From: Gemmata palustris
Lineage (GTDB): Bacteria > Planctomycetota > Planctomycetia > Gemmatales > Gemmataceae
DNA: 64,000 nt
Assembly (NCBI RefSeq): GCF_017939745.1
Contig: NZ_JAGKQQ010000001.1
Span: forward strand, 7,207,299-7,271,298
Direction: 5' to 3'
The position numbers were made by a program, and so were the translations under genes. Below the pieces are notes generated by a model that was not told where the DNA came from, did no database searches, and saw only the letters and a list, made by a program, of their open reading frames with translations. Below are positions 1 to 8,937 of the stretch, one piece after another. Position 1 is the stretch's first letter; each line of letters starts with the position of its first letter.

Positions 1-451
1 ATGTGGTACCGGTCGTCGAGTCGGTGGCCGTGGATTCCGCCGGGGGGCGCTCGGCTTGCGCCGCGGACCCCATCACAGTCGGGTCGAAGATCATCTGCGT
101 CAGCACGATTTCGTAGGGCAGGCCCTTGAGATCGCGGGAGACGCGGACGGTCACGGTGTACAGGTTCGGGGGGCCGGCCGGTTCCGGGGTGACCGTGAAC
201 TTCCAGGCCGCGTCGTCGCCCTCGAAATCGCCAGACGATTCGCTGGTGAGGCTCACGACCCCGGCCTCGACCTCGACCATCTTGCCCTGCGCCAATCGCG
301 TCCCGCGGGTCGCGGCGCGGGCCTGGTTCCCCTGGTCGGTACCCAGGTCGACTAACTGGCTGATGGCGGCGAGAGAAATAATCAGGATCGTCAGCGCGAG
401 TATGACTTCGATCAGCGAGAGCCCGTGGCGTGGGGGCGTGCGGAGGAGCAT
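1..451 (-). CDS. GspI-like type II secretion pseudopilin (partial)
   Basis: This gene runs off the left edge of the window, so its C-terminus is missing. The start at 451 shares bases with the stop of the next pseudopilin gene (TGATG), which suggests translational coupling. The N-terminus reads MLLRTPPRHGLSLIEVILAL: a short basic leader, then the G/xSLIE prepilin peptidase site and a hydrophobic helix. That is the type IV pilin-like signal of minor pseudopilins. It is the last gene seen in the E-F-G-H-I order on the minus strand, so GspI is the natural assignment by position. Sequence similarity outside the N-terminal helix is not diagnostic. Confidence 0.75.
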   Translation of the reverse strand, partial: MLLRTPPRHGLSLIEVILALTILIISLAAISQLVDLGTDQGNQARAATRGTRLAQGKMVEVEAGVVSLTSESSGDFEGDDAAWKFTVTPEPAGPPNLYTVTVRVSRDLKGLPYEIVLTQMIFDPTVMGSAAQAERPPAESTATDSTTGTT

Positions 452-987
452 CAGCGAGCCTCCGTACCGGCGGGCAGCACACGGGACGTACCCGTCAGCC
501 CGCGGATCTGGATGCGAAGCGGTGAACCGCTGTCTTCTCGCACTCCAACGATAATGTTGTCATCCAGGCAGGTGCCGTTGGGCAGTACGACAGCGATCGT
601 CGTCCACCCGTTGCCGGAATCGGACGCCGCGGACGGGTCCGAGAGGAGCTCCGCGGTGACGTAGTCGAACGCATACTCAACGACGGCCGCGCCCCCGTCG
701 GCGTGTTCAAAGGCGGCGGTCTCGGCGAATTCCGGCCCGTCCGGGGCGCGCCGGATGCGTGTTCCGTTAGCCCCGATTGCGATCCGGTACGGGCGCGATT
801 CGAGCATCGCCCGGCCGCGAGCCGTGGCCAGTTCCCCGCGAATCACATCGGCCGCGGCCCGCGGCCGCGAGTCACCGCGGAAGGCACCGATGCTGGGCAG
901 CACGACGGCCGCCAACAGCAGAAGGATCGCCATGACGACGAGTACTTCAACCAGGGTGAATCCGCGGCGGGTGGAGCGGGTGAGCAC
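451..987 (-). CDS. GspH-like type II secretion pseudopilin
   Basis: 178 residues with the prepilin signal RRGFTLVEVLVVMAILLLL near the N-terminus: basic leader, cleavage after G, E at +5, then a hydrophobic helix. The body has the extended-strand style of GspH/FimT minor pseudopilins, with a RARAML-like stretch followed by Y-I motifs and a C-terminal LTGTSRVL. It would be processed by prepilin peptidase and added to the pseudopilus tip. It lies between the major pseudopilin gene and the GspI-like gene and overlaps the latter. Confidence 0.75.
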   Translation of the reverse strand: MLTRSTRRGFTLVEVLVVMAILLLLAAVVLPSIGAFRGDSRPRAAADVIRGELATARGRAMLESRPYRIAIGANGTRIRRAPDGPEFAETAAFEHADGGAAVVEYAFDYVTAELLSDPSAASDSGNGWTTIAVVLPNGTCLDDNIIVGVREDSGSPLRIQIRGLTGTSRVLPAGTEAR

Positions 988-1050
988 GGCCGACCCTCAG
1001 GCGACGCGCGGACCGCCTCGGTCCGCACGGAACGGGAACGAACGTAAGGG

Positions 1051-1521
1051 CTAGTTCCGGGGCTCGGAGTTCGGCCCGACCCCGTACTGGCTGATTCGCG
1101 TGTTTGCGGCGTCCGGGGCGTGCGTGAAAACGAACACGTATGCCGTCCCGTCCGTTCGCGAGCGCCGCTCGAACTGGTACGGCTTGCCCCACGGGTCGAT
1201 CGTGTTCGACTGACCGTCTTTCAGGAACGATGCTGCGCCCCACGGCGGCTGGTACAGGTCGGTGATGCTCGTCGGCATCTTCTCTTCGTCGGTGAGACCC
1301 GGGTTGGAGGTGCTCAACTGGTACGACTCGATGGCCGTTTCGATGCTCTTGCACCCGAGTTGGGCCTTACCCTTCTTCGCTTCTTCGATCTGCTTCGGGA
1401 CGGCGACCGCCGCGATGGTCGCCAGAATCACGAGAATCGCGACCACCACCAGCACTTCGATCAGGGTGAACGCGGAGCGCCGGCGGGTTGCCGGAGAGAG
1501 GCGGGTTGTTGCGAGCATCAT
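1051..1521 (-). CDS. gspG: Type II secretion major pseudopilin GspG
   Basis: 156 residues. A basic leader is followed by the prepilin motif SAFTLIEVLVVVAILVIL and a long hydrophobic helix. Downstream comes the GspG body: a KGKAQLGCKSIETAIESY helix, then the DPWGKPYQF motif near residue 110, which is the hallmark of the major pseudopilin. It builds the periplasmic pseudopilus that pushes substrates through the secretin. It sits directly downstream of gspF on the same strand with a 93-base gap. MM at the start gives two possible start codons three bases apart. Confidence 0.88.
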   Translation of the reverse strand: MMLATTRLSPATRRRSAFTLIEVLVVVAILVILATIAAVAVPKQIEEAKKGKAQLGCKSIETAIESYQLSTSNPGLTDEEKMPTSITDLYQPPWGAASFLKDGQSNTIDPWGKPYQFERRSRTDGTAYVFVFTHAPDAANTRISQYGVGPNSEPRN

Positions 1522-1614
1522 GGGTCGGAACCTCTTACGTGGGCGAACAGGAAGCGTGGATGCAGTCAGTATAACTCGGCGGGCGGTTAACCCGCCATGA
1601 GAGACGTAACTTCT

Positions 1615-2829
1615 TCAACTGAGCGTATTACTGATCTTGAATACGGGCATCAGTAAGCCGACCGCGATGGTGCCGACCACCACCGCCATGAACAGCAGCA
1701 TGATCGGCTCCAGCAGTTTGACCATGAGTTCGAGGTTGCGGGCGGTCCGCTTGTCCAGCCCGTCGGCGACGTCGATCAGCACCTTTTCCAGGCTGTTCGC
1801 CTCTTCCGCGATGGTAATCATTTCCACGATGTCGGTCGGGAAGTGGCCGCTCTTGCGGAGCGGGTCGGCCAACTTTTGCCCGGCGGTCACGTTCTCCGCC
1901 GCTTGCTCGACGGCCGCGGCCAGCACCTTGTTGCCGGTCGAGTCCTTGGAGATGTGCAGCGACTTGAGGAGTGGGATGCCGTTGTGGAGCATCGTCCCCA
2001 GGATGCGGCAGAACCGCGATAGCGCCAGACCCATGAACACCGGCCCGAACAGCGGCAGCCGAATTTTGAGCTTGTCCACAATCAGCCGCCCGTTCGGGGT
2101 CTGCGACCACGTGCGGAACCCGATTCCCAGTGCGATCACCGCACCCAACATCAGCCACCAGTAGCCCTGAAGCGTGTGGCTAATCCAGAGCAGCAGGGTG
2201 GTGATGTCGGGCATCTCGCCCTTTTCCTTCAGCTTCTCGAAAATCGACTCGAACTTGGGAACGAAGAACACCATCAGCACGGCGACCACGCCGAAGCCGG
2301 CAAAAGCCAGGAACACTGGGTACGCGAGCGAGCCGACGACCTTTGCCTTCAAGTCCTCTTGGTGCTCGACGAACGCGGCGATGCGCTTGAGCACGTCTTC
2401 AAGGAACCCGCCCTCCTGACCGGCGCGGACCATGCTGACGGCGAGTTCGTTAAACACTTTGGGGTGGAACGCCATCGCCTGGGCCAACCCGGTACCGTCG
2501 GCGACGCGGGCGCGGATGTCGCGCAGCACCGACTGGAGCGCGCGGTTGGTGCTCTGGCGCTCGAGCAGTTCGAGCGACCGCAGCAGCGGTACGCCGGAGT
2601 GGAGCAGGTCCGCGAGTTGCGAGAACAGTGTGGCGGTCGCGCGCCCGCTGACGCGCCCGCCGAACAGTCCGCCGGCGCTGGACGCTTGCGTCTTGGCGCG
2701 CCCGATCTTCAGCGGAAATAGCCCGCGCCCGTCGAGGATCAGGGCCGCTTCGCGTTCGCTGCTGGCCGTGAGCGTCCCAGTGGACTTGGTCCCGGTGCGG
2801 GCGAGTGCTTCAAACGTGAAGTCGGGCAT
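1615..2829 (-). CDS. gspF: Type II secretion inner-membrane protein GspF
   Basis: 404 residues, the usual GspF length. Two copies of the T2SSF domain are visible: the first starts near residue 65 (LFSQLADLLHSGVPLLRSLE), and the second near 265 (FCRILGTMLHNGIPLLKSL). Each is followed by hydrophobic segments, for example YPVFLAFAGFGVVAVLMVFF and LLEPIMLLFMAVVVGTIAVG. It forms the polytopic inner-membrane platform that couples the GspE ATPase to pseudopilus assembly. It is separated from gspE by an unusual 484-base non-coding stretch. Confidence 0.9.
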   Translation of the reverse strand: MPDFTFEALARTGTKSTGTLTASSEREAALILDGRGLFPLKIGRAKTQASSAGGLFGGRVSGRATATLFSQLADLLHSGVPLLRSLELLERQSTNRALQSVLRDIRARVADGTGLAQAMAFHPKVFNELAVSMVRAGQEGGFLEDVLKRIAAFVEHQEDLKAKVVGSLAYPVFLAFAGFGVVAVLMVFFVPKFESIFEKLKEKGEMPDITTLLLWISHTLQGYWWLMLGAVIALGIGFRTWSQTPNGRLIVDKLKIRLPLFGPVFMGLALSRFCRILGTMLHNGIPLLKSLHISKDSTGNKVLAAAVEQAAENVTAGQKLADPLRKSGHFPTDIVEMITIAEEANSLEKVLIDVADGLDKRTARNLELMVKLLEPIMLLFMAVVVGTIAVGLLMPVFKISNTLS

Positions 2830-2959
2830 GGTAGCGCTCGGTGCTCGGTTTGTTCCGGTGAAACGACGACTTCAGGCCTTGGCACTCACGACCGATTACT
2901 GGCTCGCGACGACGCGGGGCAACTAACTTGATGGCTTATATGATCTTGCGTCGCCCGGG

Positions 2960-3100
2960 CTAACAATTGCTAACATTTTGGGGCGTTGCGGCGGGGTATT
3001 GGGTGGGAAATCGTCCTAACTACTGAAATTTCTGTTCCTTGCAGCCGCTGCGCACGACATCTGCCCCGCGCCGAACACTAACATTGGCTAACATTTTCGC
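2960..3100. repeat. CTAACATT-type repeats in the gspE-gspF gap
   Basis: The 484 bases between gspE and gspF (2830-3313) contain no credible gene and are richer in A+T than their surroundings. At 2960-2982 there is GCTAACAATTGCTAACATTT, and at 3078-3100 CTAACATTGGCTAACATTTT. The second 20-mer recurs exactly at 31872-31891, upstream of the insertion sequence. A short tandem (CGGCTCACTT) follows at about 3108-3130. The role is unknown; a repeated intergenic element or protein-binding site are both possible. Confidence 0.6.
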
Positions 3101-3313
3101 GATTCTCGGCTCACTTTCGGCTCACTTCCGGTCTCGAAACGCCCACCCGAATCTCTTGCGGTTCGCAATTGGACAGTTGGTTCCTCAACTGCGAACTACT
3201 ATTTTAGTGTACGGGCTATCACGTTGTCAGCTCGGAATCCATCCTGCGGGCGCGCGGTACAAAGGGCGCCGGTTCGGTGCCGCATTGCCTCAATGAACTA
3301 AACGCCAAAGCCG

Positions 3314-5080
3314 TTAGCTAATGTCGCCGGCGGTCGTGCGGTTCACTTCGTCGATGGTGGTGCTGCCGTTGAGCACCTTGCGCCAGCCGTCCTGACGGAG
3401 CGTAATCATGCCGGCCTTGAGTGCTTCCAGGCGGATCACGCCGGCGTTCACGCGCTGGACGACCAGGTCCTTCATTACCTCATTGTTGATGAGCAGCTCG
3501 TGAATCCCGGTCCGCCCGCGGTACCCGCCCTGGCGACACGCCCGGCACCCCGTCCCCTTCCACAATTTGCCGTCGTTCGCGGCGCCGGCGGCCATCATCT
3601 CCACCACGCCCTGCTGGATCGCGATGTCCGGGGCGGGTTTCACGGACCCCGTGCGCCCCGGGAAGTCGAGCGGCACCGAGTCCGGGTCGGGGACGTACTC
3701 GGTCTTGCAGTCGGGGCAGATCGTGCGCACGAGGCGCTGGGCCATGACGCCCTCGACCGTGCTCGAGACGAGGAACGGCTCGACGCCCATGTCGATCATT
3801 CGCGTGAAGGCGCTGGGGGCGTCGTTGGTGTGCAGCGTGCTGAACACCATGTGCCCGGTGAGCGACGCCTGGATCGCCATTTCCGCGGTTTCTTTGTCGC
3901 GGATTTCGCCGACGAGGATCACGTCCGGGTCGTGACGCAGGATCGACCGCAGGGCGTGGCCGAACGTGAGGCCGATCTTCGCGTGCGTCTGGATCTGCGA
4001 GATCCCGTCCTGGTTGTACTCGACCGGGTCTTCCACCGTGATGATCTTGGTGACTTCGTCCTTGATCTCGTTGAGCGCCGAATAGAGCGTGGTGGACTTA
4101 CCCGAACCGGTCGGGCCGGTGACGAGAACAATGCCGTGGGGCCGGTCGATGAGTTGCTTGAACGTGCCGTAGATGTCCGGCAACATGCCGCACGATTTGA
4201 GGCTGAACGCCATGCGGCCCTTGTCGAGCAGACGCATGACGATGCCCTCGCCGTGGATCATCGGGATGATCGACACGCGGACGTCGATCTCGCGCCCCTG
4301 CACCTTCATCTTGATGCGCCCGTCCTGCGGGAGGCGCTTCTCGGCGATGTTGAGGCGGGCCATGATCTTGATGCGGCTGACGATCGCCAGTGCGAACCGG
4401 TTGATCTCCGGGGGCAGGTTCTGGAGCTGGAGCAGGCCGTCGATCCGGTACCGGATGCGGATGCCCTTTTCTTCGGTCTCGACGTGAATGTCGGACGCGC
4501 GCTCGTTGGCCGCTTCGACGAGGATCTGGTTCACGAGCTTGACGACGGACGCCTCTTGCGCCGCCTTCGCCATCTCGCTGTCGTCGGTTTCCAGGGCCTC
4601 GAGCAGTTCAACGTCTTCGTTCTTGGCCTCTTCCGCCAGCGCCGCGACGGTGTCACCGCCGACGCCGAAGTGTTGCTTGATGAGCCGGGTGATTTCGCGC
4701 GCCGGGGCGAGAACCGGCATCACGTGCAGGCCGGTGAGCGTCTGGAGTTCGTCGAGCGCGTACACGTCGAACGGGTCGCCGGTCGCGACGACGAGCGTGC
4801 CGTTGTGCCGGGCGACCGGCAGCAGGTTCTTGCGGTGAACCAGCTTCTGCGGCATCGCGGAGAGCACGTCCGGGGCGATCTTCGCGTGCGACAGGTCGAT
4901 GAGTTCGAGGCCGAACTCTTCGGCCAGGACCGGCAGGATCGCGTCCTCGCGGACGAACCCTTTGTCGATGAGGATCTGGTGCGGGGGGATGTCGGGGTTG
5001 GCCTTGATGGTCTCCGCGGCGCGGGCGCGGTCGGTTTCGTTGAGCAGTCCGCGGGCGGTGAGCGTTTGGATCAGTTGCAT
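3314..5080 (-). CDS. gspE: Type II secretion ATPase GspE
   Basis: 588 residues. An N-terminal MshEN-type domain (about 1-160, with LPVLAEEFGLELIDL) precedes the secretion ATPase. The Walker A is GPTGSGKSTT near residue 320. The Asp box (ITVEDPVEY), Walker B (PDVILVGEIRD) and His box (STLHTNDAPSAFTRM) follow, and a four-cysteine zinc site (CPDC ... CRAC) lies in the C-terminal third. It powers the pseudopilus from the cytoplasmic face. It is the first visible gene of the minus-strand secretion set and is divergent from the Uma2 gene at 5271. The MshEN domain in GspE/PilB relatives often binds cyclic di-GMP; whether this one does cannot be read here. Confidence 0.93.
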   Translation of the reverse strand: MQLIQTLTARGLLNETDRARAAETIKANPDIPPHQILIDKGFVREDAILPVLAEEFGLELIDLSHAKIAPDVLSAMPQKLVHRKNLLPVARHNGTLVVATGDPFDVYALDELQTLTGLHVMPVLAPAREITRLIKQHFGVGGDTVAALAEEAKNEDVELLEALETDDSEMAKAAQEASVVKLVNQILVEAANERASDIHVETEEKGIRIRYRIDGLLQLQNLPPEINRFALAIVSRIKIMARLNIAEKRLPQDGRIKMKVQGREIDVRVSIIPMIHGEGIVMRLLDKGRMAFSLKSCGMLPDIYGTFKQLIDRPHGIVLVTGPTGSGKSTTLYSALNEIKDEVTKIITVEDPVEYNQDGISQIQTHAKIGLTFGHALRSILRHDPDVILVGEIRDKETAEMAIQASLTGHMVFSTLHTNDAPSAFTRMIDMGVEPFLVSSTVEGVMAQRLVRTICPDCKTEYVPDPDSVPLDFPGRTGSVKPAPDIAIQQGVVEMMAAGAANDGKLWKGTGCRACRQGGYRGRTGIHELLINNEVMKDLVVQRVNAGVIRLEALKAGMITLRQDGWRKVLNGSTTIDEVNRTTAGDIS

Positions 5081-5270
5081 TGTGGCCCCGTACCTTAGCT
5101 CAGCTTGTGTTGCTGTACCGCGGCTGTGGTGGTCGTACCTGTGGCGAGTCGGAGGTGTTTCGTAGAGTACCTGATTTTACGATCCAAGATATGAGAACCT
5201 GCTGAAACCGGGCAATCTGTGCGGGCTTACAATCGGCGCATTCGTCCGGCGAGGTTTATGCGCAAGTCGG

Positions 5271-6008
5271 GTGGTATTATCCGCAAAGACCTTAAACGCG
5301 AAGGTGCCCGACCCGCGACCAGAATATGAGAAATGTATGGAAATGATACTCGCGATTGGGAGGCGGAAGGTGGTGGTGCCCGCGTGGGTGGCGGACTTTG
5401 AATCCTTTCGGCACTGGTCGCACTCGGCCGAATTTCCCGAAGAGGGGCGGATCTGCCTTATCAACGGAAAAGTGTGGATGGACCTGAGCATGGAGGAGTT
5501 CTCAAGTCACAACGTCGTCCGCACGGAACTCGGTCGTGTGCTGGCGAATCTGATGAAGGAAACGAAATTCGGGCGGTTCGTGTCGGAAGGGATGCGATTC
5601 GGACACTTGGGGACGCAGTTGTCTACCGAACCGGACGGGATGATCGTTTCGCACGAGACACTGCGCGACGGGCGCGTGGAATTGGTCGGTGGGGACACGG
5701 GGACGCAGACCGAACTGGTCGGTTCGCTGGAAGTCGTCATTGAGATCGTCAGCGAGAGTTCGGAAGTCAAAGACACGGAATGGACGATGACCGCGTACTT
5801 TGACGCTGACGTACAAGAGTATTGGGTCGTTGACGCGCGCGACGAGGACGATATCCGGTTCGATATTTACAAGCGCGGGAAGAAGGAATACCTCGCCGTG
5901 CGCAAGGCCGGTGGGTGGACGAAATCGGCCGCATTGGGCAAATCGTTTCGACTCACTCAATCCGAGGGCGCGGACGGCAATCCCGATTTCACACTCGAAG
6001 TGCGCTGA
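5271..6008 (+). CDS. Uma2 family (DUF820) restriction-endonuclease-fold protein
   Basis: 245 residues. Uma2 hallmarks are present: an INGKVWMDLSMEEFSSH region, then TEPDGMIVS (catalytic Asp region), VVIEIVSESSEVKD (acidic E-x-VS motif) and YFDADVQEYWVVDAR. Uma2 proteins have a PD-(D/E)XK fold and are greatly expanded in planctomycetes and cyanobacteria; their biological role is poorly known. The longest start is at 5271, and an alternative ATG lies at 5337. The 3' end overlaps the convergent queG gene by about 52 bases. Confidence 0.85.
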   Translation: MVLSAKTLNAKVPDPRPEYEKCMEMILAIGRRKVVVPAWVADFESFRHWSHSAEFPEEGRICLINGKVWMDLSMEEFSSHNVVRTELGRVLANLMKETKFGRFVSEGMRFGHLGTQLSTEPDGMIVSHETLRDGRVELVGGDTGTQTELVGSLEVVIEIVSESSEVKDTEWTMTAYFDADVQEYWVVDARDEDDIRFDIYKRGKKEYLAVRKAGGWTKSAALGKSFRLTQSEGADGNPDFTLEVR

Positions 6009-7177
6009 TGAATGCGTTCGATGGCCCAGCGCGCCGCGTCGCGGATCACGTCCTCGGAATCGGTGAGTGCCTTTTCCAGTGCCGGCAACGCGCGTTCATC
6101 ACCGACATTCCCCAACACGATTGCCGCGTTGCGCAACAGACCGGCCCGGCGGTTCCGCCAGAACGACGTCTTCTTGAAGCGCACGCGGAACGTATCGGTA
6201 TCGAGGCCGAGTAGTTCCGCCGGGTCGAGCCACGCCAAATCCGGGTCGTGTGGGAACGCCGGGGAGCGATTGCCGGCGTTACGGTTCCACGGGCACACGT
6301 CCTGGCACACGTCGCAGCCGTACAGCCAGTTCCCCACTGGTTCCCGGAGTTCGACGGGAATATCCGAACGCAACTCGATGGTCAGGTAGCTGATGCACTT
6401 GGTCGCGTTGAGCACGAACGGCTCTACAAATGCCTGTGTCGGGCACGCATCGAGGCACGCCGTACACGTGCCGCAGTGCGAAGATGTTGAGGGCGAATCT
6501 GGTTCGAGTTCGAGATCCGTGAGGACCGCACCGAGGAAGAAGAAGCTCCCGCGTCGCGTGTTGATGAGCATCGTGTTCTTGCCGACCCACCCCAAACCGG
6601 CGCGCCGGGCGAAGTCGCGTTCGAGGAGCGGCGCGGTATCTGCGACCGCTTCCGTTCGGCAGCCGGGCACTTCGGCTTCAAGCCACGCCGCGAGCGCGTT
6701 GAGGCGGTCCCAGATGAACCGGTGGTAGTCGGGGCCGGCGGCGTAAGCCGCGACGCGGGCGAGGGGCGAGGGCTGCAACCCCTCCCCAACCCCTCCCCTA
6801 AGCGGAGAGGGGCTTAAAACCGTTGCGGATTGCGTGATGTCTGTTGTGTTTGGTTCTGTCCCCCCTTCCTTCTTAGGGAAGGGGGTTAGGGGGGTAGGTT
6901 CCTCCCCTCTCCCGTACTCCATTCCCACCATCAGCACGCTGCGCACGCCCTCCAGGATGCTGCGCGGGTTCTGGCGCTCGGCGCGGAATTTAGGCAGGTA
7001 AGACATTTCACCCGCGAATCCGCGCTCGAGCCACGCGCCAAAGCGCGCGAACCCGTCCGCGTCGGTCGCGGGCGCGATGCCCGCGAGCGCGAAGCCGAGT
7101 TCACGGGCGTGCTCTTTGAGGCGATCGGAGAGAGACGTGTTTGGCGCGTCGCGTTGGGTGCTTCGTTGGTGATTCAC
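5957..7177 (-). CDS. queG: Epoxyqueuosine reductase QueG
   Basis: About 406 residues from a GTG at 7177; no ATG lies in frame between the conserved N-terminus (LKEHARELGFALAGIAPA) and upstream shadow sequence. QueG reduces epoxyqueuosine to queuosine in tRNA using cobalamin and two [4Fe-4S] clusters. The cluster ligands are visible as HCGTCTACLDACPTQA and YGCDVCQDVCPWNR, preceded by GWVGKNTMLIN. The C-terminus carries HEAT-like repeats (AIVLGNVGDERALPALEKAL). Odd: after LMVGMEYG there is an in-frame insertion of about 40 residues encoded by a palindromic repeat (6777-6905), which normal QueG lacks. Confidence 0.9.
   Translation of the reverse strand: MNHQRSTQRDAPNTSLSDRLKEHARELGFALAGIAPATDADGFARFGAWLERGFAGEMSYLPKFRAERQNPRSILEGVRSVLMVGMEYGRGEEPTPLTPFPKKEGGTEPNTTDITQSATVLSPSPLRGGVGEGLQPSPLARVAAYAAGPDYHRFIWDRLNALAAWLEAEVPGCRTEAVADTAPLLERDFARRAGLGWVGKNTMLINTRRGSFFFLGAVLTDLELEPDSPSTSSHCGTCTACLDACPTQAFVEPFVLNATKCISYLTIELRSDIPVELREPVGNWLYGCDVCQDVCPWNRNAGNRSPAFPHDPDLAWLDPAELLGLDTDTFRVRFKKTSFWRNRRAGLLRNAAIVLGNVGDERALPALEKALTDSEDVIRDAARWAIERIHQRTSSVKSGLPSAPSD
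6777..6905. repeat. Double-hairpin repeat inserted in frame in queG
   Basis: About 129 bases containing two palindromes: CCCTCCCCTAAGCGGAGAGG and CCCCTTCCTTCTTAGGGAAG with its flanks. A copy at about 9412-9535 in the MfnE-like gene differs at only two positions that I can see. In queG it adds PTPLTPFPKKEGGTEPNTTD and following residues in the same reading frame as in the other gene. This resembles protein-coding palindromic elements known from Rickettsia in behaviour, not in sequence. Confidence 0.85.
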
Positions 7178-7224
7178 ACCTTCATCATGGTGAAGACGGG
7201 GACGAAGGTGCAGCCCAAAAGTGC

Positions 7225-8871
7225 CTAGTCCATGCGTACTTTGGCACCGAAGTCCTTCTTCTCGGCGCTGATGAAGTAGGTGGCGCAGGCGGCGTCGATG
7301 AGGTCCGGGCTGAAGTTCACGCGCTCCATGTTGTACTTCGCGATCGACATCATCTGGTCGAGGATGTCGCGCGGCTGGCACATGCGGAACGGGCGCCCGC
7401 TCGGGCGGTACCACTTCTGAACCAGGTAGTCCACGCCGCGCGAATCGAACTCGACGCGCTTGCTCCGGCACACCAGCTCCCAGATCTTACGGTACTGGGC
7501 CTCGTCCGGGTCGCGGATCTCGATCTTGAACTTGATCCGGCGCAAGAACGCTTCGTCCGCGAGCTGGTGCGGGTCCAGGTTCGTGCTGAAGATGAGCAAC
7601 TGGTCGAACGGCACTTCCACCTTCGTGCCGTTGACGGTATTCAGGTAGTCGTACTTCTTCTCCAGCGGCACGATCCACCGGTTGAGCAGGTCCATCGCGC
7701 GCACCTGCTGGCGCCCGAAGTCGTCGATCATGAAGATGCCGCCGTTGGCCTTCATCTGGAGCGGCGCTTCGTAGAACTTGCCCACGCTGTTGTACTTCAG
7801 GTCGAGCATCGGCATCGTGAGCTCGCCGCCGACCACGATCGTCGGGCGCTTCACCTTGATGAACCGCTGGTCGAACTGCACCCCGCGCTTCAGCACGGTT
7901 TCGGTCACGTCGTGGTGGTCGTCGTCCTGGATCACGGTGTGCTGGATCGGGTCGAACACCTTGATGATCTGGCCGTTGGCCTCGACCGCGTGCGGGACGT
8001 AGATGGCGTCGCCCATGAGCCGGGTGATGCGCTCGGCGACGCTCGTTTTCCCGTTGCCCGGGTAGCCGAAGAAGAAGATCGACTGGGCGGAGTTGATCGC
8101 GGGGCCGATCTCGTTGAACGACTCGTCCGTGATGATGAGGTCTTCAAACGCCCGGCGGATGCTGCGGCGCGTGACGATAAGGCGCTTGATGGTTTGGGCC
8201 ATCACGGACTCGACGTAGTCCGCGAACGGTACCGGGGCCGGGCCGACGTAGCTGGTCTTGTCGAGCGCGTCGCGGAGCGCGTCTTCGCCCTTGGGCGGCT
8301 TGATCGCGTAGACGAAGCTGGCGTCGCCGCTGTTGCCGCGCTGGGCCACGATGTCGATGAGCGACTGTTTCCGCATCGCCTGGAACACGGGATTCACGAT
8401 CGGGAACGGAACGGCCATCGAGTTGGCGAGTTCGCCGCCCGTAATCTGCCCGCGGGTGTAAATCGTCCGCATCGCCAGGTCGAAGATGAACGGCAACTCG
8501 AGCCCGAGGTCTTCCCACCGACTCGGTACGCGCGGGATGTAAGAGTTCCCCGTGAGCGGCATCCCCTCTTCGTCTGTTGGCGGCGCATCTCCCAGGAGCG
8601 TAACGTCTTCGGTCAGTGTGCCCGTGCGCTCCGCGTCTGCGAGCAGGGCCTCGAAGTGCAGTTTGTGGAGCCGCAGGTGCGCAATAGCTTCCTGGTCGTC
8701 CTTGGCTTCGGCTTCGGCGAGGCAATCAATGACCGCGGGCGCGACCGCGTACTTCACCCCGTCGATGTACATGTGGTGCAGATATTCGCCGGGCCGGACG
8801 AAACAGTCCGGGGTGTGATCCGGCACGGCGATCATCTGCTGATAGAACTCGTTCGCAATAATGAACCGCAT
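7225..8871 (-). CDS. MoxR-like AAA ATPase, planctomycete type
   Basis: 548 residues. The C-terminal half is an AAA+ domain: Walker A GYPGNGKTSVAER at about residues 273-285, Walker B GGIFMIDDFGRQQ, sensor 1 LLIFSTNLDPHQL, then FLRRIKFKIEIRDPD. The N-terminal half (about 1-250) has no recognised domain; it contains a winged-helix-like stretch (GQITGGELANSMAVPFPIV). The role is unknown. ATPases of this kind usually act as chaperone-like remodelling factors. It stands alone on the minus strand between queG and the cofactor genes, with about 50 bases to either side. Confidence 0.7.
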   Translation of the reverse strand: MRFIIANEFYQQMIAVPDHTPDCFVRPGEYLHHMYIDGVKYAVAPAVIDCLAEAEAKDDQEAIAHLRLHKLHFEALLADAERTGTLTEDVTLLGDAPPTDEEGMPLTGNSYIPRVPSRWEDLGLELPFIFDLAMRTIYTRGQITGGELANSMAVPFPIVNPVFQAMRKQSLIDIVAQRGNSGDASFVYAIKPPKGEDALRDALDKTSYVGPAPVPFADYVESVMAQTIKRLIVTRRSIRRAFEDLIITDESFNEIGPAINSAQSIFFFGYPGNGKTSVAERITRLMGDAIYVPHAVEANGQIIKVFDPIQHTVIQDDDHHDVTETVLKRGVQFDQRFIKVKRPTIVVGGELTMPMLDLKYNSVGKFYEAPLQMKANGGIFMIDDFGRQQVRAMDLLNRWIVPLEKKYDYLNTVNGTKVEVPFDQLLIFSTNLDPHQLADEAFLRRIKFKIEIRDPDEAQYRKIWELVCRSKRVEFDSRGVDYLVQKWYRPSGRPFRMCQPRDILDQMMSIAKYNMERVNFSPDLIDAACATYFISAEKKDFGAKVRMD

Positions 8872-8937
8872 GGCGCGTGAGTTCCCGTGTTCGAGCGGCG
8901 AGCGTTATTCGCGCCAAGCATAGAACACGCATTCAGG

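Noticed and set aside
3500..5098. 532-residue open frame antisense to gspE
   Set aside because: Mirror of high-G+C codon bias; Asp/Arg/Val-rich without any motif, whereas gspE is unmistakable.
7141..8880. 579-residue open frame antisense to the AAA ATPase
   Set aside because: Same shadow effect; low-complexity Asp/Arg/Val/His composition and no domains.
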